Source: Nitrospirota bacterium (GTDB lineage Bacteria > Nitrospirota > Thermodesulfovibrionia > Thermodesulfovibrionales > UBA1546). From it: a stretch of DNA of 64,000 bases. The notes beneath the pieces were generated by a model. It had not been told where the DNA came from, did no database searches, and saw only the letters and a list, made by a program, of their open reading frames with translations. Each line of letters starts with the position of its first letter. Positions within the stretch are counted from its first letter, which is position 1. The stretch lies in NCBI GenBank assembly GCA_009773185.1, contig WPIF01000012.1, positions 20,930-84,929 on the forward strand, in the 5' to 3' direction. Positions 24,381 to 35,552 of the stretch are shown in pieces. The translations under genes and the position numbers were made by a program.

Positions 24381-25622
24381 TCAGAAGCGCTTTATGCCGG
24401 GGAACGGGAACGCAGGGTGGGCAAACAGGAATCCCTGTCCGTAAGGTATGCCTATGTCCTGAAGAACTTTCAGCTCTTCCTGTGTTTCTATGCCTTCGGC
24501 TATTATTATGGAATTTATCTTTCCGGACAGAGAGGAGATGGCCCTGACGAGTTCCTGTTTCAGTATGTTTTTATCAATGCCTCTTATGACTGTCATGGCG
24601 AGCTTGATAAATTGAGGTTTCAACTCAACTACCATCTCAAGGCTTGAAAAACCCGAGCCTGTATTATCTACTGCAATGGCAAAACCGGTATCCGAAGAAT
24701 AATAAGAAACAGCTTTCTTGAACAAATCAAAATTTTCAACAGCCTCTCTTTCTGTTACCTCAAGAATGATATTTGCCGGGTTAATTGCAACCTCTTTGAT
24801 AAATGCCTTCAGGTATTCATCCTTAAACTCAGGGTCATGGATTGCGGAGGGAAGGCAGTTTATAAACAATTTGTATCTGGGGCTTAAGGACCTTGCATTG
24901 AGCAATGCCTTTTTCCTGCATAACCTGTCGAGTTCAAGCAGCAGCCCTGTTTCTGCTGCGGCGTCAAAGAGCACGGCAGGGCTCCTGTACTCTGTATGCT
25001 CAGGCCCTCTTGAAAGGGCTTCATATCCTATAATCTCAAATGTATTAAGATTGACAACAGGCTGGAAGAATGTTGAAATATTCTCTTTTATTATCAGCTC
25101 CTGTAAGGTCTCTTTTGTCTGCACCAGCCGTTTAAACTCCCGGTAGCCTGCCATGAGTTTTGCATCTTCTATCAGCTTGTTTATGAGCCTTTCCTCTTTT
25201 ATCAGCGGGTTGTGCAGGATTATTGAGTAACCTACTGATATCTTTGGTTTTGTCTGAAGGTAAGGGAATGTTATGGGGAATATGGCGCTGTTGAGACAGT
25301 CTGAAACCTTTTTGCACATCATGTCAAAACCGTCTGCGGAGAAGTCTTTTCCTTCAGGTTTTTTCGAGAGAAAAACAAGGAATTCACTGCCGTCAAGATT
25401 GTCCGTTGCCACTATATCTTCCGGCATTATTTCCTTGCCTTTCATGCCTATCACAGCGCCCTTTATTTTTCTCAGTACATCGCCATAGATTTTTTTGCCG
25501 AATACCTGCTCTATTTTTGTTACCTTTGAACAGTCAATGTAAAGCAGGCTGATGCCGGAGTTAAGGGTCAGAATTTCCTTTATTTTTTCAATCAGGTCGT
25601 TGTATAAGGGGATATCGTTCAC
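24381..25622 (-). CDS. EAL-domain protein with degenerate GGDEF domain
   Basis: 413 residues, cytoplasmic. About 1-165 is a GGDEF-like domain in which the signature is replaced by LDGSEF, so diguanylate cyclase activity is not expected. About 175-410 is an EAL domain: EALSRG, the Asn in FINCLPSA, Glu in EVTERE, IAEGIET and GQGF are present, but the DDFGTGYSS loop reads DNTGSGFSS, with Asn in place of the second metal-binding Asp. It may be a weak c-di-GMP phosphodiesterase or a c-di-GMP-binding sensor. It precedes the small TPR gene. Confidence 0.86.
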   Translation of the reverse strand: MNDIPLYNDLIEKIKEILTLNSGISLLYIDCSKVTKIEQVFGKKIYGDVLRKIKGAVIGMKGKEIMPEDIVATDNLDGSEFLVFLSKKPEGKDFSADGFDMMCKKVSDCLNSAIFPITFPYLQTKPKISVGYSIILHNPLIKEERLINKLIEDAKLMAGYREFKRLVQTKETLQELIIKENISTFFQPVVNLNTFEIIGYEALSRGPEHTEYRSPAVLFDAAAETGLLLELDRLCRKKALLNARSLSPRYKLFINCLPSAIHDPEFKDEYLKAFIKEVAINPANIILEVTEREAVENFDLFKKAVSYYSSDTGFAIAVDNTGSGFSSLEMVVELKPQFIKLAMTVIRGIDKNILKQELVRAISSLSGKINSIIIAEGIETQEELKVLQDIGIPYGQGFLFAHPAFPFPGIKRF

Positions 25623-25677
25623 CGGAATTCACTCCTTATACTTACTTTTTCGGCAGGAAAGGCTAAAACTTTAGAAA

Positions 25678-27246
25678 CTATTTTTCTTCTTTCAGGAGTT
25701 TGTATTCGATGCTGTCAACCAGCGCCTGCCAGGAGGCCTCGATTATATTCTCTGAGACTCCGACAGTCCCCCATCTGTTTTTTTCGTCGCCTGATTCTAT
25801 TAAAACTCTCACCTTTGCAGCAGTCCCTTTGCCTGCTGTAAGCACCCGGACCTTGTAGTCATGCAGCTTTACTTCTTTCAGCTCAGGATAAAACTTGTCG
25901 AGCGCCTTTCTCAGTGCATTGTCAAGCGCATTGACAGGCCCGGTGCCCTGAGCAGCCGTATGTTCTGTCTTGCCGCCGACCTTCATCATTATCGTTGCTT
26001 CGCTGAGGGGGAGTTCTCCCTCTTTTCTTTTTTCAACAATTACCCTGAATCCGATAAGGTCAAAAAATTTTCTGTGGAGTCCGAGCACTTTTTTTAACAG
26101 CAGTTCAAACGAGGCCTCCGCGCCTTCAAACTGGAATCCCTGATGTTCAAGGTCTTTCAGGGTATTCAACATGTCCTGAAGCTGCGGGGAGTCAGGTTCA
26201 ATGTGGATGTTAAATTCTTTGGCTTTCCTGAGGATGTTGCTTTTGCCGGCAAGGTCTGAGATTAAAACCCGGTGTGAATTTCCGACGAGTTCAGGTTTCA
26301 TGTGTTCATAAGTCTCGGGCCTCTTCATCACTGCGCTCACATGTATTCCGCCCTTGTGGGCAAAGGCGCTGTCTCCGACAAACGGCTGGCGTTTGAAATG
26401 TCTCATGTTTGCTATCTCATTTACAAACCTGGACACATCCCTGAGTCTTTTTAACTGGCCGTCGCTGATGCATTTTATGCCGAGCTTAACCTGAAGGTTC
26501 GGGATTACAGAGCAGAGATTGGCATTCCCGCATCTTTCGCCAAGGCCGTTTATTGTGCCCTGAATCTGTGAGGCCCCGAGTTTCACTGCGATTATTGAAT
26601 TTGCAACTGCGCACTCAGAGTCATTATGCGCATGTATTCCTATCGGGTGTTTTACCTTTTCGATGATCGTGTTCATTGTTTTTTTAAGGTCATCGGGAAG
26701 CGTTCCTCCATTTGTATCGCAGAGCACGAGATAGTCCGCGCCTGCATCCTTGGCAGCGGCAAGGCATTTTAACGCAAATTCCGGATTATCTCTGTATCCG
26801 TCAAAGAAGTGTTCTGCGTCGAAGAATACCCTGTCGGTATATTTTTTAAGATACGCAACCGAGTCACAGATTAAGTCAAGGTTTTCATTGAGCGGTATCT
26901 TCAGGGATTCTTTTACATGGAAGTCCCATGTCTTTCCGAATATGGTTATTACAGGGGTTTCTGCTTCAATGAGGGCCTTTAAATTGCTGTCGTCTTTTGC
27001 CTTGTGTTTTGGCCTGTGAGTGCTTCCAAATGCAACCACAACGGCATTTTTCAGCTTGAGTTTCTTTGCCCTTTTAAAATAGTCGGCATCCTTTGGATTG
27101 GAGCCCGGCCAGCCGCCCTCGATATAATGCACCCCGAGTTCATCAAGCTTCTCGGTAATCCGGATTTTGTCCTCAACAGAAAATGCAATATCTTCTGCCT
27201 GGGCCCCATCCCTCAACGTTGTGTCGTATATCTCTACTTTACGCAT
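25678..27246 (-). CDS. cimA: (R)-citramalate synthase
   Basis: Condenses pyruvate and acetyl-CoA to citramalate, the threonine-independent entry to isoleucine synthesis. 522 residues: HMGL-type TIM barrel (about 1-280) with DTTLRDGAQ (residues 8-16) and the metal-binding HAHND motif (about 204-208), then the LeuA-type regulatory dimer domain at the C-terminus. The opening [17 protein letters not shown] and the [10 protein letters not shown] loop are typical of CimA rather than LeuA. Last gene of a metK-ahcY-cimA series on the minus strand, separated from ahcY by a short repeat. Confidence 0.92.
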   Translation of the reverse strand: MRKVEIYDTTLRDGAQAEDIAFSVEDKIRITEKLDELGVHYIEGGWPGSNPKDADYFKRAKKLKLKNAVVVAFGSTHRPKHKAKDDSNLKALIEAETPVITIFGKTWDFHVKESLKIPLNENLDLICDSVAYLKKYTDRVFFDAEHFFDGYRDNPEFALKCLAAAKDAGADYLVLCDTNGGTLPDDLKKTMNTIIEKVKHPIGIHAHNDSECAVANSIIAVKLGASQIQGTINGLGERCGNANLCSVIPNLQVKLGIKCISDGQLKRLRDVSRFVNEIANMRHFKRQPFVGDSAFAHKGGIHVSAVMKRPETYEHMKPELVGNSHRVLISDLAGKSNILRKAKEFNIHIEPDSPQLQDMLNTLKDLEHQGFQFEGAEASFELLLKKVLGLHRKFFDLIGFRVIVEKRKEGELPLSEATIMMKVGGKTEHTAAQGTGPVNALDNALRKALDKFYPELKEVKLHDYKVRVLTAGKGTAAKVRVLIESGDEKNRWGTVGVSENIIEASWQALVDSIEYKLLKEEK

Positions 27247-27255
27247 AAATCCTTT

Positions 27256-27290
27256 AGCTTAAAGCTGTCAGCTGTAAGCTATCAGCTTTA
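27256..27290. repeat. AGCTGTCAGC/GCTATCAGC repeat between ahcY and cimA
   Basis: TTAGCTTAAAGCTGTCAGC followed by TGTAAGCTATCAGCTTTA: about three imperfect units with AAAGCT/AGCTTT ends able to pair. Same repeat type as inside tsaD and near 18004-18032. Confidence 0.65.
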
Positions 27291-27291
27291 T

Positions 27292-28563
<1,272 letters not shown>

Positions 28564-28600
28564 TTAATTATTAAATTTTAAATCTTTAATTTTTAATTTC

Positions 28601-29752
28601 TTACAGTCCTGCCTCTTTCTTTAATGTCGCTGCCTTATCTGTTGTCTCCCATGTGAAGTCAGGATCATTTTTTCCGAAGTGGCCGTATGCAGCAGTTTTT
28701 CTGTATATGGGCCTCCTTAGCTTCAGGTGGTCGATAATTCCCTTTGGTGTTAAATTAAAATTCTTCCTGATAAGGGTCACAATTTTGTCGTGTTGTATTT
28801 TCCCTGTGCCATAAGTATCAACAAGTATCGAAACAGGTTCTGGAACTCCTATGGCATAGGCAAGCTGGACCTCTGCCCTGTCAGCAATGCCCGAAGCAAC
28901 GATATTCTTTGCAATGTATCTTGAAATGTAAGCGCCTGAGCGGTCTACTTTCGTTGGGTCTTTTCCCGAGAAACACCCGCCGCCATGGCTGCCGACTCCT
29001 CCGTAACTGTCAACTATTATCTTTCTTCCGGTCAGTCCTGTGTCGCCCATGGGCCCGCCTACGACAAAACGGCCTGTAGGGTTGATGTAATATTTTACAT
29101 TCTCCTCATCAAGAAGGTTTTTGGGTACAACAGGTTTTATGACTTTCTCGATTATGTCTTCCTTCATGTCTTTAAGGTGGACGTCAGGGCTGTGCTGGGA
29201 TGAGACAACAATGGTGTCTATCCTGAAAGGTTTCCCGTCCCTGTATTCTATCGTGACCTGGGATTTGCCGTCAGGCCTCAGATATCCAAGTATATCGTTT
29301 TTCCTTACTTCGGCAAGGCGCATTGCAATCTTATGGGCAAGCATGATGGGCAGGGGCATAAGTTCAGGGGTCTCGTTGCATGCAAAGCCGAACATCAGTC
29401 CCTGGTCTCCTGCGCCTCCTGTATCAACACCCATTGCAATGTCTCCTGATTGCTGGTCTATTGAAGTTATAACCGAGCAGGTTTCATAATCAAAACCGTA
29501 TTTCGCTCTTGTATATCCTATATTTTTAATCGTTTCCCTGACGATATCCGGAATGTGGACATAACATGTTGTGGAAATCTCACCTGCAACAAAGGCGAGG
29601 CCTGTTGTCACGAGTGTTTCACAAGCTACCCTGGCTATCGGGTCTTGCGCGATTATCGCATCGAGAATAGAATCTGATATCTGGTCAGCTATCTTATCCG
29701 GATGGCCTTCAGTAACGGATTCAGAAGTAAAGAAATAGTCTTTTTTTGCCAT
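28601..29752 (-). CDS. metK: S-adenosylmethionine synthase
   Basis: Makes S-adenosylmethionine from methionine and ATP. 383 residues from ATG at 29752, chosen because GGGAGG sits 7 bases before it; a TTG six bases upstream is in frame but badly placed. Motifs: [11 protein letters not shown] (residues 10-20), [10 protein letters not shown] (about 118-127), the C-terminal [18 protein letters not shown], all diagnostic. Upstream is a perfect palindrome at 29770-29786 that may control expression. ahcY and cimA follow, so the operon couples SAM synthesis, SAH removal and branched-chain synthesis. Confidence 0.97.
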   Translation of the reverse strand: MAKKDYFFTSESVTEGHPDKIADQISDSILDAIIAQDPIARVACETLVTTGLAFVAGEISTTCYVHIPDIVRETIKNIGYTRAKYGFDYETCSVITSIDQQSGDIAMGVDTGGAGDQGLMFGFACNETPELMPLPIMLAHKIAMRLAEVRKNDILGYLRPDGKSQVTIEYRDGKPFRIDTIVVSSQHSPDVHLKDMKEDIIEKVIKPVVPKNLLDEENVKYYINPTGRFVVGGPMGDTGLTGRKIIVDSYGGVGSHGGGCFSGKDPTKVDRSGAYISRYIAKNIVASGIADRAEVQLAYAIGVPEPVSILVDTYGTGKIQHDKIVTLIRKNFNLTPKGIIDHLKLRRPIYRKTAAYGHFGKNDPDFTWETTDKAATLKKEAGL

Positions 29753-29769
29753 AAGCAACCTCCCTGGTA

Positions 29770-29786
29770 TATAGTTTTGAACTATA
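29770..29786 (-). promoter_or_regulatory. Perfect palindrome before metK
   Basis: TATAGTT-TTG-AACTATA, 7-base arms, ending 17 bases before the metK start codon and just upstream of its Shine-Dalgarno sequence. Possible operator or 5' UTR hairpin. It lacks the size and conserved core of any SAM riboswitch. Confidence 0.5.
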
Positions 29787-29824
29787 CATTTTATAAGATT
29801 TTAACTAAAAATGGAAGAGGTATT

Positions 29825-31921
29825 TTAGGATAGGGCAGAGATTTCCTGCAGTTTTGAAAAATCCGCTATCGAAGAAGATATTGCCCAGACATTCTTAAGA
29901 AGTGCAAGTCTGTTGAATTTGATATCATCCTGCTTGTCCATTACAAGGACCTTGTCAAAAAAATTATTAATCGCATCAGTCAATCCCCGGAGTGCCCTGA
30001 GTGCATCGGCATACCTGTGTTCCTTTAACAGGCTGTCAACCTCGGCCTTTGTTGCATTAAGCCTTTCGGTCAATTTTTTCTCGGGTTCTTCCGTCAGCAG
30101 CCTGAGCTTTAATGCAGGGAGTTTGGTTTCAGGAATAATATTTTTTACCCGCTTTATGGCGGTAAGGAAGTCATTATATCCGCTGTCATTTTTGAATTCC
30201 TTAATGGCCTCAAGCCTCTTTTTAAGCTCTTTTAAAGGAATCTCTGCGGCGAGTGAAAGTGTGGACTGAATCTCGTCAAAGCTGTAACCCTGCGCTGAAA
30301 ACAGGGGTTCAAGCCTTTGTTCAAAGAACTTAAGCACTGCCTCTTTGGCCTGGGCTGACTTTTTTACGTGCTTCAGATTTTTAAAAGCCTCATTAATAAT
30401 CTCTGATACAGGCAGGTCGTATTTCTTGTTAAGCATTATAGCTATTACTGCCAGGGTCTGCCTTCTTAATGCAAACGGGTCTTCTGAACCTGTTGGAATA
30501 AGCCCGATAGAGAAAAATGAGATTATGCTGTCTATCTTGTCTGCAAGGCTTAATATCGCGCCTGTCTCTGTTTCAGGCAGCCTGTCACCCTGATAGGCTG
30601 GCAGGTACTGTTCCATAAGCGCATCTGCAACTTCTTTATCTTCTGCATCATTAAGTGCATAATATCTCCCCATAATTCCCTGAAGTTCAGGAAACTCTCT
30701 TACAACCCCTGTTATGAGGTCTGTTTTTGAAAGGAGCGCAGCCCTCCCGGCTTTTTGCTCAAGCGATGGATTTAACCTTGATGCAAGGTATACTGAAAGC
30801 TTTTTAACCCTTAATATCTTCTCATGAATACTTCCGAGCTTTTCCTGATAGGTCACATTTTTAAGTTCATCAACCCTGTCTTCGAGCCTCTTTCCTGCGT
30901 CTTCTTCAAAATAAAATTTTGCGTCCTCGAATCTTGCCTTGATAACGCGTTCTGCGCCTGTCTTCACAGTCTCGGAGTTTTCTTTGGTTGTATTGCTTAC
31001 TATGATGAAATAATTTGTAAGCCTGCCTTCTTTATTTTCAATTGCAAAATATTTCTGATGCGCCTTCATTACTGTTATCAGCAATTCTTTCGGGAGTTTA
31101 AGATATTCTTCGGAAAAAGCCGCGAGTACCGGAACCGGATATTCAACGATATTTGCAACTGTTTCAAGCAGTGCTTCGTCCCTGATAACAGACCCGCCGG
31201 CAGATTCCGATATCTTTTCAATTTCGGCGGATATAATCTTTTTTCTCTCCTCAAAATCCACAATAACATTATTGTTTGCAAGCAGCTTTACATAGTTCGT
31301 TATCTCTTTTATCTGAACGGCAGCGGGCGACAGGAATCTGTGCCCCCTGGTAGTGTTGCTGCTCTTTATGCCGTCTATCTCAAAACTGACAACTTCTTTT
31401 TCAAATAAAGCCAATAGCCAGCGTATGGGCCTTATAAAGCGCAGGTTGTTGTTGCCCCAGCGCATTGATTTCGGCAGATGTATGGAAAGTACAATCTTTT
31501 TTAAAATTTCCGGCAGGATTTCCCTGACCTGGGCGCCTTTTTCTTCTATGACTGCAACAACATATTCCCCCTTGTCATTGTTTTTTATGACAAGGCTTTC
31601 CACGCTTACGCCCTGAGAATTTGAAAATCCTATTGCTGCCTTTGTAGGTTTCCCGTTTTCATCGAATGCGATTTTTTTGGAAGGGCCGAATACCTCTTTT
31701 GATATGTCTTCCTGCATCAGGGGCAGCCCTTCTGCAATCATTGCAAACCTTCGCGGAGAGCCGTATGTCTTTATGCCGGAGAATTTTATATGGTTCTCTT
31801 TAAAAATTGCCTCGCTGTTTTCTTTCAGCTGTTTTATGGCGGAGGGCAGAAATCGTGCCGGGATATCTTCTGTGCCGATCTCCAGCAGGAGAGATAAAAG
31901 CTGATTTGTGTCCTGGGTCAT
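29825..31921 (-). CDS. glyS: Glycyl-tRNA synthetase beta subunit
   Basis: Beta chain of the alpha2beta2 bacterial glycyl-tRNA synthetase; binds tRNA while GlyQ forms the adenylate. 698 residues, full length, opening LLLEIGTEDIPARFLP and containing TRGHRFL, AHQKYFAI and the C-terminal anticodon-binding DALRG region (DALRALRGLTDAINNFFDKV). It normally follows glyQ directly; here the two genes are 3.7 kb apart, with other genes in between, although still on the same strand. metK follows 72 bases downstream. Confidence 0.96.
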   Translation of the reverse strand: MTQDTNQLLSLLLEIGTEDIPARFLPSAIKQLKENSEAIFKENHIKFSGIKTYGSPRRFAMIAEGLPLMQEDISKEVFGPSKKIAFDENGKPTKAAIGFSNSQGVSVESLVIKNNDKGEYVVAVIEEKGAQVREILPEILKKIVLSIHLPKSMRWGNNNLRFIRPIRWLLALFEKEVVSFEIDGIKSSNTTRGHRFLSPAAVQIKEITNYVKLLANNNVIVDFEERKKIISAEIEKISESAGGSVIRDEALLETVANIVEYPVPVLAAFSEEYLKLPKELLITVMKAHQKYFAIENKEGRLTNYFIIVSNTTKENSETVKTGAERVIKARFEDAKFYFEEDAGKRLEDRVDELKNVTYQEKLGSIHEKILRVKKLSVYLASRLNPSLEQKAGRAALLSKTDLITGVVREFPELQGIMGRYYALNDAEDKEVADALMEQYLPAYQGDRLPETETGAILSLADKIDSIISFFSIGLIPTGSEDPFALRRQTLAVIAIMLNKKYDLPVSEIINEAFKNLKHVKKSAQAKEAVLKFFEQRLEPLFSAQGYSFDEIQSTLSLAAEIPLKELKKRLEAIKEFKNDSGYNDFLTAIKRVKNIIPETKLPALKLRLLTEEPEKKLTERLNATKAEVDSLLKEHRYADALRALRGLTDAINNFFDKVLVMDKQDDIKFNRLALLKNVWAISSSIADFSKLQEISALS

Positions 31922-32000
31922 TTAAAATTTACCTCTTTCTATGCAAACGTGAAATTCATGGATAAGACTTGATAGACATTATAACCTTATGAAAGATTGA

Positions 32001-32029
32001 TTGACAAGGCAAGTACGGTTTGATAGCAT
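32001..32029 (+). promoter_or_regulatory. Promoter of the membrane-protein gene at 32047
   Basis: TTGACA (32001-32006), 17-base spacer, TAGCAT (32024-32029), then AAAGGGG as Shine-Dalgarno before ATG 32047. It reads away from glyS. Confidence 0.6.
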
Positions 32030-32046
32030 TTCGCAAAGGGGAATAA

Positions 32047-32790
32047 ATGAAACGTTTTTTCAGCTGGCAGATTGTTTTAGGAATTTCTCTGATTGCACTT
32101 TCTGCGATTTTTTATCTCATACACTATTTGCTTTTTAGAGATGCCCATCACATCTTCGTTTATTTGATAGGGGATATCGCATTTGTCCCGGTTGAAGTCC
32201 TTCTGGTTACGCTGATTATACACAGGCTGCTGGAGGTGAGAGAAAAACGCGCCATGCTTAAAAAGCTGAATATGGTTGTAGGCGCATTTTTCAGTGAGGT
32301 CGGGACAATACTGCTGAAATCATTTTCCGGCTTTGACCCGCAGTCTGACAGCATAAGCAGGGAACTCGTTATGGCAGGCAAGTGGTCCGGCCAGGACTTT
32401 CTGGATGTCAGCAGGCAGTTTAAGGATTACGATTGCAGGATTGAATGCGGGAAGGACCATCTTGAGGATTTAAAAGTTTTTCTTGCCGGCAAGAGAAGAT
32501 TTTTGCTGACCTTGCTCCAAAATCCGAATCTGCTTGAGCATGAATCTTTCACAGAACTCCTTTGGGCGGTGTTCCATCTGACCGATGAATTAACTCACAG
32601 GGCAGACGTGGGAAAATTGTCCGGTGCTGACTATAAACATCTTGCCGGTGATATAAAGAGGGCTTATGTTTTATTGATTACAGAATGGCTGGCCTACATG
32701 AAACATTTAAAGGAGGATTATCCATATCTTTTTTCTCTTGCCATGAGGACAAATCCTTTTGATCCGAACGCGTCAGCAGAGGTGGAGTAG
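32047..32790 (+). CDS. Two-span membrane protein of unknown function
   Basis: 247 residues. Two hydrophobic spans (about 8-28 and 38-62) at the amino terminus are followed by a large cytoplasmic, mainly helical domain with a basic stretch right after the membrane (HRLLEVREKRAMLKKL). The domain contains LLWAVFHLTDELTHR (about 177-191) and ends YLFSLAMRTNPFDPN, conserved-looking patches that I cannot assign to a named family. No catalytic motif is obvious. It has its own promoter and a good Shine-Dalgarno sequence, and lies in the block that separates glyS from glyQ. Confidence 0.7.
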   Translation: MKRFFSWQIVLGISLIALSAIFYLIHYLLFRDAHHIFVYLIGDIAFVPVEVLLVTLIIHRLLEVREKRAMLKKLNMVVGAFFSEVGTILLKSFSGFDPQSDSISRELVMAGKWSGQDFLDVSRQFKDYDCRIECGKDHLEDLKVFLAGKRRFLLTLLQNPNLLEHESFTELLWAVFHLTDELTHRADVGKLSGADYKHLAGDIKRAYVLLITEWLAYMKHLKEDYPYLFSLAMRTNPFDPNASAEVE

Positions 32791-32803
32791 GTTTGTAATA
32801 TTT

Positions 32804-32855
32804 TTTTAAGGTATTTACCCCGTTAGAAGGGCGAAGGTCTTCTGACAGGGTTTAC
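32804..32855. repeat. Hairpin element, TTACCCC...CAGGGTTTA type, copy A
   Basis: TTTAAGGTATTTACCCCGTT then AGAAG-GGCGAAGGT-CTTCT then GACAGGGTTTA, an imperfect stem. The leading TTTAAGGTATTTACCCC resembles TTTAAAGGTACTTACCCC at 35556-35572, where copy B lies. Confidence 0.5.
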
Positions 32856-32920
32856 TATATGGGATTAGTTTTGTAAAATATCAGCATTGATGATATCAAA
32901 TCTTTTTTACGGGGAGCTTT

Positions 32921-33418
32921 ATGAATACTGCACATGACGACATTAGCGGCGGGCATTTAAGATCAAATATAGGGCTGGAGGTGCTTGTCCAGGATGTGAT
33001 GAGCAAGGATGTCATCTCCATCCAGAAATATGAGAGCATCAGGCATGTGGCAGATATATTATCAGAAAAAAACATAAGCGGGCTTCCGGTGGTGGATAAA
33101 GAAAAAAAGGTTATAGGCATTATTACTCAGGCCGATATTCTCTCGATGCTGGGGATGAGAAAGGGGCATACCTTCAAAGACCTGTTAAAACATATGATGG
33201 GCGAACAGCTTCCTGAACGCAAGCTTGGAGACATCGTGGGAGACATTATGACTTCTCCTGCAGCTACAATAAAACCCAATGCAAATATCGCTGAGGCTGC
33301 ACAGGTTATGGATGAGAAGAAGATCAGGCGATTGGCGGTAGTAGATGACCGGAACAGGCTTATCGGGATTATATCTAGGGCTGATATTCTGAAGGCCGTG
33401 CTCAGAAAATTAAAATGA
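32921..33418 (+). CDS. Tandem CBS-domain protein
   Basis: 165 residues with one CBS pair (Bateman module): the first at about 25-80 (VQDVMSKDVISIQKYESIRH...GIITQADIL), the second at about 108-165 (VGDIMTSPAATIKPNANIAEAAQ...GIISRADILKA). Such stand-alone pairs bind adenosine nucleotides and regulate other proteins; ligand and partner cannot be told. Shine-Dalgarno GGGGAG lies 5 bases before ATG 32921. Monocistronic and convergent with the lipoprotein genes. Confidence 0.88.
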   Translation: MNTAHDDISGGHLRSNIGLEVLVQDVMSKDVISIQKYESIRHVADILSEKNISGLPVVDKEKKVIGIITQADILSMLGMRKGHTFKDLLKHMMGEQLPERKLGDIVGDIMTSPAATIKPNANIAEAAQVMDEKKIRRLAVVDDRNRLIGIISRADILKAVLRKLK

Positions 33419-33448
33419 TACTCACAGGGATTGATGCCTCTAATTGGC

Positions 33449-33565
33449 CAACAGCTTGGCCTTGCGAAACAAAAACGCCAGAGTCAAGAAATTCAACAAT
33501 AAAGCATTTTTGTTTGCCATTTGGCTTTTACGCAAGCCTGTTGTAATCTGTCAGGCGCTGACAGA
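33449..33565. terminator. Inverted-repeat region between convergent genes
   Basis: CAACAGCTTGGCCTTGCG at 33449 pairs imperfectly with CGCAAGCCTGTTG ending 33543. Just after it is a perfect 8-base hairpin TCTGTCAG-GCG-CTGACAGA (33547-33565). A bidirectional terminator is plausible, though no clean T-run follows. Confidence 0.45.
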
Positions 33566-33603
33566 ATCTAAATAGCGCATCTTTTCCAGTTTGCATTTAT
33601 TCG

Positions 33604-34455
33604 TCACTTGGAAAGGAAATCCTTAAAGAGATTATTTGGATTCTCAGGATTTAATAGCCCTACAAGTGCTTTTTCGTAATGTTCCTTTAGCAATGCTAAA
33701 TTATTTTTCTCAAGTTCTGGGAAACCTTTTAAGTCTTCTAACCTCGATGCTCCAATCCCCATGTTAGCCCAGATTACGGCTCCATCAGTGGGGCGCGATA
33801 ATCGAGTATAAACGACAAGTAATAAAGTGTAGGGGGGACCTTGGATGCCGATGCCTGTTATATAGAATTCTAAAACAGCATGTCCAGTTAGGCTCTCTTT
33901 TTGAGAATGAATGTGTTTTAAAGGGCTTGTTTTAATATATTCCACCATCTCTTGTCCACTCGCACCGTTACGACCTCCCCCAAGGCCAGTACGCGCAATC
34001 CAAAGAATTTGCGGGTCAGCACCAAATCGTCTTTTGGTTGTTGTTACTGACTCTGAAGCTGCTTCAGAAAATGAAGATCCAAGATCTGCTATCAATTTGT
34101 TATATGTGTCAGGCGCAAGTTTTTCCTGTAAAGGGAAAGCTTTTAAATTGAATTTCGTTCGTAGCATTTGTATTGACATATCTTTAAAAACGGGTGTCGG
34201 ATCCCATATCCCTTCAAAAGTAAATTCGTTTGATATAGTCTGTATCGCAAAAACTTTATAGAGACCTTCCCAAAAAAAGAGATTCTTGTTCGGAACTAAA
34301 ACTATAACTGCAATAGGATATTGCATAAGTTGTTGTGAATACGCTTTGTCCATCGGTATTATCGCCTTAGAGGTTGCACACCCAAAGGAAAACAACATAA
34401 GACAGACAATCAAAACTGCTTTAAAGCTGAAAAATACTATGGTTTTATTTTTCAT
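33604..34455 (-). CDS. Predicted lipoprotein of unknown function
   Basis: 283 residues. Signal peptide with a basic start (MKNKTIVFFSFK), hydrophobic core and a lipobox-like FSFGC, so the mature protein would begin at Cys about 26. The rest is soluble, with GADPQILWIARTGLGGGRNG (about 144-163), HAVLEFYITGIGIQGPPYT and VIWANMGIG patches. I recognise no family. The start lies 2 bases after the stop of the next upstream lipoprotein gene, so they form an operon of three small lipoproteins. Codon use is more AT-rich than in flanking core genes, which fits transfer. Confidence 0.68.
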   Translation of the reverse strand: MKNKTIVFFSFKAVLIVCLMLFSFGCATSKAIIPMDKAYSQQLMQYPIAVIVLVPNKNLFFWEGLYKVFAIQTISNEFTFEGIWDPTPVFKDMSIQMLRTKFNLKAFPLQEKLAPDTYNKLIADLGSSFSEAASESVTTTKRRFGADPQILWIARTGLGGGRNGASGQEMVEYIKTSPLKHIHSQKESLTGHAVLEFYITGIGIQGPPYTLLLVVYTRLSRPTDGAVIWANMGIGASRLEDLKGFPELEKNNLALLKEHYEKALVGLLNPENPNNLFKDFLSK

Positions 34456-34457
34456 GT

Positions 34458-34865
34458 TCAGTTTCCCCCTGTTTTTAGATCAACTAGTATTCCACGGTCA
34501 TTAAAAACCAAGATTGCTGCAATATCTTTTCTTTCAGAGATAGGGATGTTACCAAAAAAAACGGCAGTATAACCTGGAATAGCTGCTGGCACTACACCTG
34601 TCGGTATGAAAAGAGAACTCCTTCCGCGACCCTTATAATAAATCCAATATTCCAAATTTTCGTGACTTTCGAATGATTTGAGTTCTCTTTTGTTGGGAAG
34701 GCCTAATATTGCTAATATATCATTTTTTGTCGATTTGCCAATTTCGATACCGGATATTTGCTCGGATGATGTCTCTTTGCTCATGGAAGTGCACCCTTGT
34801 AATAGTAATATGAAAGTAAGCAATACATAAAACCAAGAATGTTTTTCAAGACGTATTATTAACAT
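34458..34865 (-). CDS. SmpA/OmlA (BamE-like) lipoprotein
   Basis: 135 residues from ATG 34865; an ATG three bases upstream (34868) is possible, but AAGGAG is spaced better for 34865. Signal peptide with lipobox LLLQGC (Cys about 24). The following domain, GIEIGKSTKNDILAILGLPN (about 40-59), is the BamE/SmpA opening in which a G-x-s-xxxvxxllG-Px pattern is conserved. Full BamE proteins belong to the outer-membrane beta-barrel assembly machine; this one is a paralogue-like small member in a lipoprotein cluster, so that role should not be assumed. Confidence 0.75.
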   Translation of the reverse strand: MLIIRLEKHSWFYVLLTFILLLQGCTSMSKETSSEQISGIEIGKSTKNDILAILGLPNKRELKSFESHENLEYWIYYKGRGRSSLFIPTGVVPAAIPGYTAVFFGNIPISERKDIAAILVFNDRGILVDLKTGGN

Positions 34866-34946
34866 CATATTCTCCTTCTTTTTGCTCGCGCTGAGCAGAT
34901 AACTATCACAAAATAAGGAACCCCTTTTTTTGATAGGTCATACGTA

Positions 34947-35399
34947 TCATGGAAGTTGAGTTTCTACATATTTTAGGTTTTTTATGCTTGCTTGCCCTTC
35001 ATCAGGTTTAGCTACCTCTAAAGAAATTACACCCATAAAAGTAAAATCCTGTTTAATATAGTAAACCTTCTTAGTTTCTATGGTGACATTTAATTGTCCC
35101 ACGTTTCCGCCAGCCTGGGCTCGAATATTGTGAATCCCCTTAGGAGCGTAGAAATAGAAATAAGTGCCTCCTTCGCTTACACCAACAGGCTTATCGTCCA
35201 TGTAAACCTCAATAGGCATTCCACTTGCGCGGATGGATTTTCTAAAAAGATAAACCAATCCTTGATTCTCTATTTCTTGTGCGTAAACCGGTTCCTCTTT
35301 TATCGTATACTTAAATGAGGTGGTTACACACCCGCCGACTAAAAGTAAAATCCCGCATAGTCCCCAAAGGCCAACCTTTAGCATTTTCAATTTATCCAT
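34947..35399 (-). CDS. DUF2846-type lipoprotein
   Basis: 150 residues. Signal peptide with lipobox LLVGGC (Cys about 24), then a beta-rich domain typical of DUF2846: GLVYLFRKS (about 48-56), PIEVYMDDKPVGV, GTYFYFYAPKGIHNI and KKVYYIKQDF. Function unknown; the family often occurs as small outer-membrane lipoproteins. First gene of the three-lipoprotein series, with an AGGAGG Shine-Dalgarno sequence before ATG 35399. Confidence 0.78.
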   Translation of the reverse strand: MDKLKMLKVGLWGLCGILLLVGGCVTTSFKYTIKEEPVYAQEIENQGLVYLFRKSIRASGMPIEVYMDDKPVGVSEGGTYFYFYAPKGIHNIRAQAGGNVGQLNVTIETKKVYYIKQDFTFMGVISLEVAKPDEGQASIKNLKYVETQLP

Positions 35400-35552
35400 T
35401 TTCGCCTCCTTTTTTTTATCTGCATATCTATGGTGTCCAATGGACTAATTATCTTACCGATGCTTTTGGTGTTTATATGCCGGGATTTTTTGGGATGTGT
35501 ATTGGAATTTGCACGCAATTGCAGATGAGGAATTTTGCTGTTTACAGAAATG

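Noticed and set aside
29753..29824. SAM riboswitch before metK
   Set aside because: The gap is only about 70 bases and holds just a 7-base palindrome; none of the conserved SAM-I, II, III or IV cores is visible.
30824..31408. 194-codon frame antisense to glyS
   Set aside because: Mirror frame of a conserved synthetase gene, Cys/Phe-rich in the way such shadows are; no ribosome site.
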